Of a DNA stretch of 37,473 bases, positions 8,941 through 17,318 are shown in pieces; position 1 is the first letter of the stretch; every line of letters starts with the position of its first letter. Below the pieces are notes generated by a model, which was given only the letters and a program-made list of their open reading frames with translations, did no database searches and was not told the origin of the DNA. The stretch comes from a virus, in the IMG/VR virus record IMGVR_UViG_3300021962_000276, positions 1 through 37,473 of that record. One strand, written 5' to 3'. The position numbers and the translations under genes were made by a program.

Positions 8941-10215
8941 ATGGCACAGTGGAATAAGAATGAACAGGACTATCTAAATCAAGAGAGAAGTCTCTTTGAG
9001 GTTTTTAATATTGCAGATCACTGGGGAAACCAGACGGACTGGAGACCTCAGTTTTCTAATAACAACAGACTTAAGGTTGCTCCGTATCAAACAGTCTTCT
9101 TCAATACTTTCCAATACGGAAAAGAAACTGATGTATGGGATGAAAGAATAATTGGAGTTGGAACTGCAACCCATAATGTGAATAGTAGTAATATTGTAAT
9201 GCAAGTTGGTTCAACTGCAGGAAGTAAAGTTATTAGACAAACCAAGAATGTGATGAGATACATTCCTGGCAGATCCGCATCTCTTGCATTTGCTATTCGT
9301 CTTGAAACGCCAAAAGTAGGAATTCGCAGAAGATTCGGATTGTTTGATGAATATAATGGTGCTTATTTTGAGGATGATGGTGGGACATATGCTTATGTTA
9401 TTCGTAGCACAACATCTGGAATTACTACAGAAACAAGAGTAACCAGAGAAAATTGGAATGGTGAAAAGTTTGATGGAAATGGTTGGACTGGAGTAACTGC
9501 AGATCCAACAAAACAACAAATGATTTCCATCAACTATGAATGGTATGGTGCTGGAATTGTTCAATTCAATTGGTTAATGAAGAATGAAACGATTCATAGT
9601 CATACTTTTGATAACGCAAATACTAATCCATATGTTTGGTGTTCTACTCCATTCTTACCAATTCGATGTGAGATTGAAAATGTAACTGGAGTTGCAGGAA
9701 CTCATTACTTATATCAAGGTTCTAATTCTCTTATTCAGGAAGGAGAACCAGAAAAACTCGGAACACTTTTAAGTATTTCAAATCCCATCACGGGAACGAC
9801 GATGGCACTTGCAAATACATTTTATCCGATTGTAAGTCTTCGTTTAAAGTCAAGTAATCTATCTGCCGTGATGCTTTTAAGATCATTACAAGCAGCAACA
9901 AATGATAATACTAATGTATATTGGAGACTTATTGAAAACGCAACTCTTACTGGGGCAAATTGGACAAACCATCCAGATCCGAATTCATTTATACAATATG
10001 ATACTACTGCGACTGCTTTGAGTGGTGGAACTAGTTTGTTAAATGGATTTGTAGTTGGTGGTGGATCAGCACTGATTGAAATTGATGATAATGCGGCACT
10101 TCAGTTAGGTAGAAGTGGTATTGGTACAATCAGTGATACTTATACACTTGCTTGTGCGAGTCCTAATGTCAACAAAGCAGCACTTGCAGTATTGAACTGG
10201 ATTGAACAAAGGTAA
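8941..10215 (+). CDS. Putative virion structural protein
   Basis: A 424-residue protein starting three bases after the upstream stop. It opens with a hydrophilic arm (MAQWNKNEQDYLNQERSLFE) and continues as a beta-rich protein with aromatic-rich phrases (RFGLFDEYNGAYFEDDGGTY, NYEWYGAGIVQFNWLMKN, PYVWCSTPFLPIRCE) that look like a lectin or jelly-roll-like sandwich. A similar protein is, to my recollection, found next to gene 17 in marine T4-like phages and annotated only as structural. Position between fibre genes and terminase supports a late virion role. No enzyme motif is visible. Confidence 0.75.
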   Translation: MAQWNKNEQDYLNQERSLFEVFNIADHWGNQTDWRPQFSNNNRLKVAPYQTVFFNTFQYGKETDVWDERIIGVGTATHNVNSSNIVMQVGSTAGSKVIRQTKNVMRYIPGRSASLAFAIRLETPKVGIRRRFGLFDEYNGAYFEDDGGTYAYVIRSTTSGITTETRVTRENWNGEKFDGNGWTGVTADPTKQQMISINYEWYGAGIVQFNWLMKNETIHSHTFDNANTNPYVWCSTPFLPIRCEIENVTGVAGTHYLYQGSNSLIQEGEPEKLGTLLSISNPITGTTMALANTFYPIVSLRLKSSNLSAVMLLRSLQAATNDNTNVYWRLIENATLTGANWTNHPDPNSFIQYDTTATALSGGTSLLNGFVVGGGSALIEIDDNAALQLGRSGIGTISDTYTLACASPNVNKAALAVLNWIEQR

Positions 10216-10220
10216 TTTTT

Positions 10221-11870
10221 ATGAGTGATAGTGTATATCTAGGTAATCCTAATCTAAAAAAAGCAAATACTGCAATTGAATTTACTCAAGAACAAATTCT
10301 TGAGTTTGTAAAATGTAAAGAAGATCCAGTATATTTTGCAAATAACTATATCAAGATTGTTTCTCTTGATGAAGGATTAACTCAGTTTCATCCTTATCAT
10401 TTCCAAGAGAGATTGATTACAAGATTCCATGAGAATCGTTTTAATATTTGCAAAATGCCTAGACAGACGGGTAAATCAACAACCGTTGTCTCGTATCTTC
10501 TTCATTATGCAGTTTTTAATGATAGTGTTAATATTGGTATTCTTGCAAACAAAGCAGCGACTGCTAGAGAACTTTTAAGTAGATTACAGACTGCTTATGA
10601 AAATCTACCAAAATGGATGCAGCAAGGTATCATATCATGGAATAAAGGTTCTCTGGAGTTAGAAAATGGCAGTAAGATATTGGCAGCTTCTACATCTGCG
10701 AGTGCTGTCCGAGGCATGTCTTTCAATATCTTGTTCCTCGACGAATTCGCTTTCGTTCCAAACCATATTGCAGACTCGTTCTTTGCATCTGTTTATCCTA
10801 CTATTACTTCTGGTAAAAACACGAAGGTAATTGTAGTATCTACGCCACACGGTATGAATCACTTCTACCGAATGTGGCATGATGCAGAAAAAGGAAAAAA
10901 TGAATATGTCCCAACTGATGTTCACTGGTCAGAAGTCCCTGGAAGGGATGAGAAGTGGAAAGCATCGACTATTGCTAATACTTCAGAGCAGCAGTTCAAA
11001 GTTGAGTTTGAATGCGAATTCTTAGGATCAGTTGATACTCTTATTAACCCCAGTAAACTCAGAACATTAGTATATGATAGTCCAATTAAAAGAAATGCTG
11101 GACTAGACATATATGAAGAATCAAAAGAGAATCATGATTATGTAATTACTGTAGATGTTGCGAGAGGAGTAAGTGAAGATTACTCAGCATTTGTAGTATT
11201 TGATATAACACAGTTTCCCCATAAGATTGTGGCAAAATATAGAAACAACGAGATCAAACCTATGTTGTTTCCAAATATAATCTATGAAGTAGCAAAAAAT
11301 TATAATGGTGCATATATTCTTTGCGAAGTAAATGATATTGGTGATCAGGTAGCATCTTTACTGCATTATGATCTTGAGTATCAAAATGTTTTGATGTGTT
11401 CTATGAGAGGAAGAGCAGGTCAAATAGTCGGACAAGGATTTTCTGGAAAGAAAACTCAACTTGGTGTTAAGATGTCCAAAACTGTTAAGAAAGTTGGATC
11501 TCTTAATCTTAAAACTATGATTGAAGAAGATAAACTTATCTTCAATGACTATGAGATCATATCTGAGTTAACAACTTTTATTCAAAAACACAATTCATTT
11601 GAGGCAGAAGAGGGTTGTAATGATGACCTTGCAATGTGTCTTGTAATATATGCTTGGTTAGTTGCACAGGATTATTTTAAAGAACTTACAGATCAAGATA
11701 TTAGAAAGCGTTTATATGAAGAACAAAAGAATCAGATAGAACAAGATATGTCTCCATTTGGATTTGTAATTGATGGTTTAAACGATGAAGGATCTTTTGT
11801 AGACAGTACTGGAGATAGATGGTTTACCGATGAATATGGTGATATGTCTTATATGTGGGATTATGTATGA
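10221..11870 (+). CDS. 17: Terminase large subunit gp17
   Basis: A 549-residue packaging motor and nuclease. The N-terminal ATPase has Walker A PRQTGKST (residues 80-87), Walker B LFLDEF (171-176) and a coupling motif STPHG (208-212). The C-terminal RNase H-like nuclease has a first Asp in TVDVARG (D312), a second acidic residue in SEDYSAF, and a last acidic pair in CNDDLAM near residue 465. Length is slightly shorter than T4 gp17 (610). It would cut concatemeric DNA and pump it through the portal (gp20, 15133-16815). Ribosome site AAAGGTAA. The stop overlaps the next gene. No small terminase (gp16) is recognised next to it. Confidence 0.97.
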   Translation: MSDSVYLGNPNLKKANTAIEFTQEQILEFVKCKEDPVYFANNYIKIVSLDEGLTQFHPYHFQERLITRFHENRFNICKMPRQTGKSTTVVSYLLHYAVFNDSVNIGILANKAATARELLSRLQTAYENLPKWMQQGIISWNKGSLELENGSKILAASTSASAVRGMSFNILFLDEFAFVPNHIADSFFASVYPTITSGKNTKVIVVSTPHGMNHFYRMWHDAEKGKNEYVPTDVHWSEVPGRDEKWKASTIANTSEQQFKVEFECEFLGSVDTLINPSKLRTLVYDSPIKRNAGLDIYEESKENHDYVITVDVARGVSEDYSAFVVFDITQFPHKIVAKYRNNEIKPMLFPNIIYEVAKNYNGAYILCEVNDIGDQVASLLHYDLEYQNVLMCSMRGRAGQIVGQGFSGKKTQLGVKMSKTVKKVGSLNLKTMIEEDKLIFNDYEIISELTTFIQKHNSFEAEEGCNDDLAMCLVIYAWLVAQDYFKELTDQDIRKRLYEEQKNQIEQDMSPFGFVIDGLNDEGSFVDSTGDRWFTDEYGDMSYMWDYV

Positions 11871-12097
11871 TGGATGTAAATGATCAGTTTGAGATAGAGC
11901 ATTTATATCTCACAGAAAGAATATGTAGAGTATGTGGTGAAAACAAAGATTTAATTGATGGATTTTATAGAACAAGAAAAAAGAAATATAATTCATCTTC
12001 ATACTCATATGAGTGCAAACAATGTACAGTAAAAAGAGTTGTCAGGGAAAGAAAAAATAAATCAGTCTCTTTTGAGTGGGAATACCCTGATTGGTAG
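11867..12097 (+). CDS. Small zinc-finger-like protein overlapping gene 17
   Basis: A 76-residue protein. I prefer ATG 11867 or 11870, which overlap the terminase stop (ATGATG across TGA 11868-11870), over an upstream GTG at 11855; the overlap suggests translational coupling. Two Cys pairs, CRVCGE and CKQC, are 32 residues apart, with FYRTRKKKYNSSSYSYE between, a typical zinc-ribbon spacing. The tail is basic (KRVVRERKNK) and then acidic/aromatic. DNA or RNA binding, perhaps aiding packaging, is inferred. It is not a recognisable gp16. Confidence 0.75.
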   Translation: MMDVNDQFEIEHLYLTERICRVCGENKDLIDGFYRTRKKKYNSSSYSYECKQCTVKRVVRERKNKSVSFEWEYPDW

Positions 12098-12136
12098 TGT
12101 TCATGCACTGTTTCAGCACTTGAAAATATACTTTTG

Positions 12137-12144
12137 AATAAATA
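12137..12144 (+). promoter_or_regulatory. T4-type late promoter (AATAAATA) before gene 18
   Basis: The late -10 element lies 36 bases before the sheath ATG in the longest gap of this block (12098-12180). It is followed by a good ribosome site, AGGAG at 12170-12174. No sigma70 -35 box is visible at the usual distance. Confidence 0.65.
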
Positions 12145-12180
12145 TTTTTTAGTTAAACTGAAATAAAACAGGAGAAAAAC

Positions 12181-14382
12181 ATGGCGACTCCTCAATTATC
12201 TCCAGGCGTACTCGTCAGAGAGGTTGATTTAACAGTAGGAAGAGCTGATAATGTTTTAGATAATATCGGAGGATTAGCAGGTCCTTTTGCACTTGGCCCG
12301 ATTGAAGAACCAATTGACATCACTACTGAACAGGAACTTATCAATGTATTTGGTAAGCCTATTTCAACTGATGGACAGTACGAGTACTGGATGAGCTGCT
12401 CCTCTTTCCTAAGTTATGGAGGAGTTCTTAAGGTTGTTAGAGTAGACGGAGACAACCTAGTAACTGCTAATGCAAAACTATATACTGATGGAGTAACATC
12501 AGTTGTTGGAGATGCATCTTTAAAAATTAAGAACTTTGATGATTATGAACTAAACCATGCTGACGAAATAGCAAATTATGTTTTTGCTGCAAAGTCACCA
12601 GGTTCTTGGGCTAATACCTTAAAGGTTTGTGTTATTGATGATAAAGCAGATCAAATTTTAAATATTGGATCTGGTGTTACATTTGCTGCAGTTGGATACG
12701 GAGTATCTTATACTTTTGGTGCTAACGATATTCTTGCTGGTATTGGTAGAACAGAAGATCTAAATGGAGGATACTTAAAAGGAATTATTACTGAAAAAAA
12801 TGATGCTGCTCAAACAATTTCAGTAAAAGTTCTTTCTAGAGTTTCTGCTGGAGGAACTGAGGTCTTTATTCAATATGGTGCTCGCAATCAGGCAACTGCA
12901 TTTAAACCAGGAAATGTAATTAAATTTGTTAATAATGGATCTCAAGTATCAACAGGTTCCACTGTTCAAATTGGATCTAATACTGTTGCAGTAAAAGATT
13001 GGTACGATCAGCAAGTTTTAGATTTAGATAATACTACAATTTATTGGAGTTCAATTGCTCCAAAACCAGGAACATCATCATTTGCTAGAGATAGATCTGC
13101 ATTCAGCGATGAAATGCACATCGTTGTTTATGATGACGATGGATCTGTAAGTGGTATTTCTGCAAGTATTTTAGAAAAGCATACTGGAATTTCAAAAGCA
13201 AAAGATGCAATTTCTGCAGTAAATTCTCCACAAAGAATTTTCTGGAAAGATTATATTGCAACTTATTCAAATTACCTCTATGTTGGAGATAATCCATCAG
13301 ATGGTTCTGGAAATGAAGATGTAGTACAAACTGGATTTGAAGCAGGTGGATTTACTGGAATTACAACATCAGATGGACTTTGGAATCAACCAGCACAAGG
13401 CATAAGATTCTCTGCTATCGGTAATGCAACTTATACACTTCAAGGAGGTCAAGATTATACTGCTTCTGGTGGAATATCTGCTACTCTCGGAAGTCTAATC
13501 AGTGGATATAGAATCTTCAATAATAAAGAAGAAGTTGCTGTAGATTACTTAATCATGGGTCCTGGACTCAATAATAAGTTTGAATCACAAGCAAAAGCAC
13601 AAGAACTAATTTCTATTGCTAATGCAAGACAAGATTGTATTGCAGTTATCTCTCCACACAGAGCAGATGTTGTAGATATTACTAATTCTGATACTCAAAC
13701 TGATAATGTAATTGAATTCTTCAGTCCTTTACTTTCTTCATCTTATGCAATCTTTGATAGTGGTTATAAGTATACTTATGATCGCTTCAATAATAGATTC
13801 CGTTATATTCCATGTAACGCTGATGTTGCTGGACTTTGCGTAAGAACGAGTATCCAGGCATATCCTTGGTTCTCCCCTGCAGGTCAGCAAAGAGGAACTA
13901 TTAATAGTGCAATTAAACTTGCTTTTAATCCAAATAAGGCACAAAGAGATCAACTTTATCCTCTAAGAATTAATTCTATCATTAACAAACCAGGAATTGG
14001 TATTATTCTCTTTGGAGATAAAACTGCTCTAGGTTATGCATCTGCATTCGATAGGATTAATGTTCGCCGTCTGTTCCTAACAGTTGAGCAAGCACTTGCA
14101 AGAAGTGCAGAGGCACAACTATTTGAACTCAACGACGAAATTACAAGAGCAAACTTTGTAAATATTGTTGAACCATATCTCCGTGAAATTCAGGCAAAGA
14201 GAGGTCTTTACGGATTCCTAGTTGTTTGTGATGAGACTAATAACACTCCTGACATTATTGACAACAACGAGTTCAGAGCAGATATCTATCTGAAACCTGC
14301 TAAGTCAATTAACTATGTAACACTAACATTCGTCGCTACCAGAACGGGTGTAAGTTTTGAAGAAGTTGCTGGTAGAGTTTGA
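12181..14382 (+). CDS. 18: Contractile tail sheath protein gp18
   Basis: A 733-residue protein (T4 gp18 is 659). The N-terminus PQLSPGVLVREVDLTVG is the conserved sheath opening that donates a strand to the neighbouring subunit. The C-terminal third (GIILFGDKTALG, FDRINVRRLFLTVEQALA, FVNIVEPYLREIQAKRGLYG, FVVCDETNN...IDNNEFRADIYLKPAKSINYV in pieces) is the conserved sheath core. The middle is variable and probably forms the surface protrusion. Ribosome site GGAG at 12171. It heads the 18-19-20 run and would polymerise round the gp19 tube. Confidence 0.96.
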   Translation: MATPQLSPGVLVREVDLTVGRADNVLDNIGGLAGPFALGPIEEPIDITTEQELINVFGKPISTDGQYEYWMSCSSFLSYGGVLKVVRVDGDNLVTANAKLYTDGVTSVVGDASLKIKNFDDYELNHADEIANYVFAAKSPGSWANTLKVCVIDDKADQILNIGSGVTFAAVGYGVSYTFGANDILAGIGRTEDLNGGYLKGIITEKNDAAQTISVKVLSRVSAGGTEVFIQYGARNQATAFKPGNVIKFVNNGSQVSTGSTVQIGSNTVAVKDWYDQQVLDLDNTTIYWSSIAPKPGTSSFARDRSAFSDEMHIVVYDDDGSVSGISASILEKHTGISKAKDAISAVNSPQRIFWKDYIATYSNYLYVGDNPSDGSGNEDVVQTGFEAGGFTGITTSDGLWNQPAQGIRFSAIGNATYTLQGGQDYTASGGISATLGSLISGYRIFNNKEEVAVDYLIMGPGLNNKFESQAKAQELISIANARQDCIAVISPHRADVVDITNSDTQTDNVIEFFSPLLSSSYAIFDSGYKYTYDRFNNRFRYIPCNADVAGLCVRTSIQAYPWFSPAGQQRGTINSAIKLAFNPNKAQRDQLYPLRINSIINKPGIGIILFGDKTALGYASAFDRINVRRLFLTVEQALARSAEAQLFELNDEITRANFVNIVEPYLREIQAKRGLYGFLVVCDETNNTPDIIDNNEFRADIYLKPAKSINYVTLTFVATRTGVSFEEVAGRV

Positions 14383-14418
14383 TAATTTTTCATAATAAAA
14401 ACATAGGAGGATCTCAAA

Positions 14419-15102
14419 ATGGCAAACAACAGACCAACACTAAAAAATCTATCCGCCTTTAAAGCAAGACTTGCAGGTGGCGGTGCAAGACCTAACCTAT
14501 TTGAAGTTGCAATTGAAGACTTTCCAGCACAAGTAAGTGCTGCTTGGGATAATGATGCGAAGATTGATTTTAGATTCATGTGCAAAGCAGCGCAACTTCC
14601 AGCATCAAATATTGCAGCAATTGAAGTTCCTTTTAGAGGAAGAACTCTAAAAGTTGCTGGAGATAGAACCTTTGATACTTGGACAGTAACAATTATCAAT
14701 GATGAAGATTTTAAATTAAGACATGCATTTGAAACTTGGATGAATCTTCTGAGCAAACTAGATAATGCTACTGGTGCTTCTAACCCAAACACCTATATGA
14801 AAAATGCTACAATCTATCAACTAGGTAGAAGTAATAGTATTGGTGGTGCTGGTGGAAGAACTGGTGAAGATGCAGGTGGTAATGGTGTTAGAGACAATGT
14901 AAATGCACAAGGACCTGGATTCAGTCCAACTGGTTCTGGCGATACAACAATTCTAAGATCTTATAGATTCTTTGATATTTTCCCAACTAATGTTTCTGCT
15001 ATCGATGTTTCATATGAAACTAGCGATACAATTGAAGAATTTACCGTTGAGTTCCAAGTTCAATACTTTGAAATCAATGATGGTCCTGGAAATGTTGTCT
15101 AA
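14419..15102 (+). CDS. 19: Tail tube protein gp19
   Basis: A 227-residue protein (T4 gp19 is 163), with a strong AGGAGG ribosome site at 14406. The tube fold pattern is visible: PNLFEVAIEDFP, MCKAAQLPASNIAAIEVPFRG, then TFDTWTVTIINDEDFKLRHAFETWM and the closing strand EEFTVEFQVQYFEI. A Gly-rich insertion (residues ~135-175, GGAGGRTGEDAGGNGVRD) explains the extra length. It forms stacked hexameric rings inside the sheath encoded just upstream. Confidence 0.95.
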   Translation: MANNRPTLKNLSAFKARLAGGGARPNLFEVAIEDFPAQVSAAWDNDAKIDFRFMCKAAQLPASNIAAIEVPFRGRTLKVAGDRTFDTWTVTIINDEDFKLRHAFETWMNLLSKLDNATGASNPNTYMKNATIYQLGRSNSIGGAGGRTGEDAGGNGVRDNVNAQGPGFSPTGSGDTTILRSYRFFDIFPTNVSAIDVSYETSDTIEEFTVEFQVQYFEINDGPGNVV

Positions 15103-15105
15103 ATA
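15098..15105 (+). promoter_or_regulatory. Probable late promoter variant (TCTAAATA) before gene 20
   Basis: Seven of eight bases match TATAAATA. It lies across the gene 19 stop and 27 bases before the gene 20 ATG. The same octamer recurs at 20660-20667, before gene 3. Confidence 0.45.
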
Positions 15106-15132
15106 GTAGAATAAGGATATAGTTTATTAATT

Positions 15133-16815
15133 ATGGCAAAACTATTTGGTTTTTCTATTGAAGATGGTGATCAAAAACCCGATAGTGTGATCTCTCCCGT
15201 TCCTCAATCAGATGAGGACGGGATTGATCATTATTTAACTAGCGGGTTTTTTGGTTCGTATGTAGATATTGAAGGTGTTTATAAAACAGAATATGAATTA
15301 ATTCAGCGTTATAGGGAAATGGCACTTCATCCTGAAGTGGACAGTGCCATTGAAGATATTGTTAATGAAGCAATTGTTTCAGATTCTGATGATGTTCCAG
15401 TGCAGATTGAACTATCAAATCTGAAAGCAAGTGATGGTATTAAGAAAAAAATTAGAGAAGAATTTAAAAGAATTTTAGATTTATTAGATTTTAACAAAAA
15501 GTGCCACGAAATATATAAAAATTGGTATATTGATGGAAAAATTTATTATCATAAAGTTATTGACATGAAGCGTCCTCAGGATGGTATCCAAGAATTGAGA
15601 TACATTGACGCTATGAAAATGAAGTATGTAAGAAAGAAAAAAGGTGATTTAAAGAATCAAAATCAATTTGTAAAAAGGAATGTTCAGGATAATCCTTTAG
15701 ACTATGATTTCCCAGAAATTGAAGAATACTTTATTTACAATCCTAAAGTATTAGGAAATACTGCGGGATTTAATTCAAATAACAGTTCTTCTGAAGGAAT
15801 CAGGATTGCTAAAGATGCTATTACATATTGCACCTCAGGACTTGTAGATAGAAATAAAGGAATAACTCTTTCATATCTTCACAAAGCAATTAAATCTCTC
15901 AATCAACTTCGCATGATTGAAGATTCACTTGTTATCTATAGATTGTCTCGTGCTCCAGAGCGTAGAATTTTTTACATTGATGTAGGTAATCTACCAAAAA
16001 TTAAAGCGGAACAATATCTTCGTGATGTAATGATGCGTTATAGAAATAAACTAGTATATGACGCATCAACTGGCGAAATTCGTGATGATAAAAAATACAT
16101 GAGTATGCTTGAAGATTTTTGGTTGCCTCGCCGTGAAGGAGGTAGAGGAACTGAAATCTCTACGCTACCTGGTGGACAAAACCTTGGAGAAATTACTGAT
16201 ATTAATTATTTCCAAGAAAAACTATATCGTTCACTAAATGTTCCATCATCAAGAATAAGTGGAGAAGGTGGATTTAATCTTGGTCGTTCATCAGAAATTC
16301 TTAGAGATGAACTTAAATTCACTAAGTTTGTAGGAAGACTAAGAAAGAGATTTTCTAACATGTTTAGTGACATGTTGAAGACACAACTTATTCTTAAGAA
16401 TATCGTTACCCCAGAAGATTGGGAATTGATGTCTCAACATATACAATATGATTTCTTATATGATAATCATTTCTCAGAACTTAAAGACTCTGAGTTAATG
16501 AATGAAAGATTGGGACTTCTTGCAACTGCAGAACCATATGTTGGTAAGTATTTCTCTCAAGATTATCTAAGAAGAAAGATTCTTAGACAGACTGATGAAG
16601 AAATTGTAGAGCAGGATGAGTTAATTAAAAAAGAAATTAAAGATGGTATAATTCCAGATCCTGCAGAAATGCAAATTGATCCTGCTACTGGACAACCAAT
16701 TCCCGGTGCAGGTGGTGCTGGTGATTTAGGTGCTCCAGTAGTTGAACCCGATTTAGAATCTGAAGGTTCAGCAACACAACTTAGTGGTAAAGATACTAAA
16801 GCAGCAGAGATCTGA
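15133..16815 (+). CDS. 20: Portal vertex protein gp20
   Basis: A 560-residue protein (T4 gp20 is 524). Conserved portal features run in order: HYLTSGFFGSYVDIEG, LIQRYREMALHPEVDSAIEDIVNEAI, the strand pair YIDGKIYYHKVID, RIFYIDVGNLPKIKAEQYL, the FWLPRREGGRGTEISTLPGG loop, and SRISGEGGFNLGRSSEI. The Pro/Gly-rich acidic tail (residues ~505-560) is typical of the cyanophage form. It forms the 12-subunit ring through which gp17 packages DNA and from which the prohead grows. Confidence 0.97.
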   Translation: MAKLFGFSIEDGDQKPDSVISPVPQSDEDGIDHYLTSGFFGSYVDIEGVYKTEYELIQRYREMALHPEVDSAIEDIVNEAIVSDSDDVPVQIELSNLKASDGIKKKIREEFKRILDLLDFNKKCHEIYKNWYIDGKIYYHKVIDMKRPQDGIQELRYIDAMKMKYVRKKKGDLKNQNQFVKRNVQDNPLDYDFPEIEEYFIYNPKVLGNTAGFNSNNSSSEGIRIAKDAITYCTSGLVDRNKGITLSYLHKAIKSLNQLRMIEDSLVIYRLSRAPERRIFYIDVGNLPKIKAEQYLRDVMMRYRNKLVYDASTGEIRDDKKYMSMLEDFWLPRREGGRGTEISTLPGGQNLGEITDINYFQEKLYRSLNVPSSRISGEGGFNLGRSSEILRDELKFTKFVGRLRKRFSNMFSDMLKTQLILKNIVTPEDWELMSQHIQYDFLYDNHFSELKDSELMNERLGLLATAEPYVGKYFSQDYLRRKILRQTDEEIVEQDELIKKEIKDGIIPDPAEMQIDPATGQPIPGAGGAGDLGAPVVEPDLESEGSATQLSGKDTKAAEI

Positions 16816-16821
16816 TAAATA
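16814..16821 (+). promoter_or_regulatory. T4-type late promoter (GATAAATA) before the gp67-like gene
   Basis: The motif overlaps the gene 20 stop codon and lies 25 bases before the ATG of the small core-protein gene at 16847. Confidence 0.6.
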
Positions 16822-16846
16822 ACTGAGAAATTAATTAATATTAACT

Positions 16847-17011
16847 ATGGATGACTTAATGAACATGATTATTGGAGATGAATCTCCTTCAAAAATTAGT
16901 GATGAAATTAAAAATATTCTATTCAATAAAAGTGCAGATAAAATTAATGCGCTAAAACCAACTATAGCAACATCAATGTTTGATGGTATTGTTGGATCTG
17001 AAGAAGAATAA
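16847..17011 (+). CDS. 67: Short prohead core protein, gp67-like
   Basis: A 54-residue frame, ATG 16847 to TAA 17009-17011, reading MDDLMNMIIGDESPSKISDE, then IKNILFNKSADKINALKPTI, then a short tail ending GSEEE. The position between portal and protease genes is that of T4 gene 67. The pattern I..D....I.......KS...I...K..IA...F resembles the N-terminal half of T4 gp67, but the long acidic tail of T4 gp67 is reduced to EEE. In T4 this protein is an internal prohead core component cut up by gp21. No clear ribosome site is visible. Assignment rests on synteny and a weak sequence pattern. Confidence 0.7.
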   Translation: MDDLMNMIIGDESPSKISDEIKNILFNKSADKINALKPTIATSMFDGIVGSEEE

Positions 17012-17021
17012 TAAATAAATA
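17010..17021 (+). promoter_or_regulatory. Overlapping pair of late promoter motifs before the 17044 gene
   Basis: AATAAATA occurs twice in overlap (17010-17017 and 17014-17021), sharing AATA, starting inside the stop of the gp67-like gene and ending 22 bases before the next ATG. Either copy could serve as the late -10 element. Confidence 0.6.
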
Positions 17022-17043
17022 ACTAATAAAGTACTCTTAAACT

Positions 17044-17313
17044 ATGAATAGAACATTACTTTTGGGTGGTGAGTCCGCACTACCAACTACAACTGGTACT
17101 GCTACAAGTTTTTCTCAGGCATCAGCAGTAAGACTTGTCAATAGTTCATCAACTGCTTATTCAGTAGTTGTTGTAGAAACTCAAGGTGGACCTGTTATTG
17201 GTTCCATGACTATGCCTGGTAACTCTGTTGAGATATTGCAAAAGCAATATACTCACTGCATTTATGCAACAAATGCTTCTATTCTAGGTTCACAAGTAGG
17301 ATTTACAAACTAA
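17044..17313 (+). CDS. Small beta-rich protein in the gene 68 position
   Basis: An 89-residue protein with alternating hydrophobic and Ser/Thr residues (AVRLVNSSSTAYSVVVVETQ, IGSMTMPGNSVEILQKQYTH). It sits between the gp67-like gene and the protease, where T4 has gene 68, but it looks like a small beta-sandwich rather than a helical core protein, so I do not assign gp68. Late expression from the double motif at 17010-17021 suggests a virion or decoration role. This is inference. Confidence 0.7.
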   Translation: MNRTLLLGGESALPTTTGTATSFSQASAVRLVNSSSTAYSVVVVETQGGPVIGSMTMPGNSVEILQKQYTHCIYATNASILGSQVGFTN

Positions 17314-17318
17314 CTCCA

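Noticed and set aside
11855-11866. GTG start for the zinc-finger-like protein
   Set aside because: ATG codons at 11867 and 11870 overlap the terminase stop and are a better coupled start.
14313-14792. 159-codon open frame on the minus strand over the gene 18/19 junction
   Set aside because: It is antisense to two well-supported structural genes, spans their junction, has low-complexity Ser/Ala/Leu content and no ribosome site or promoter.
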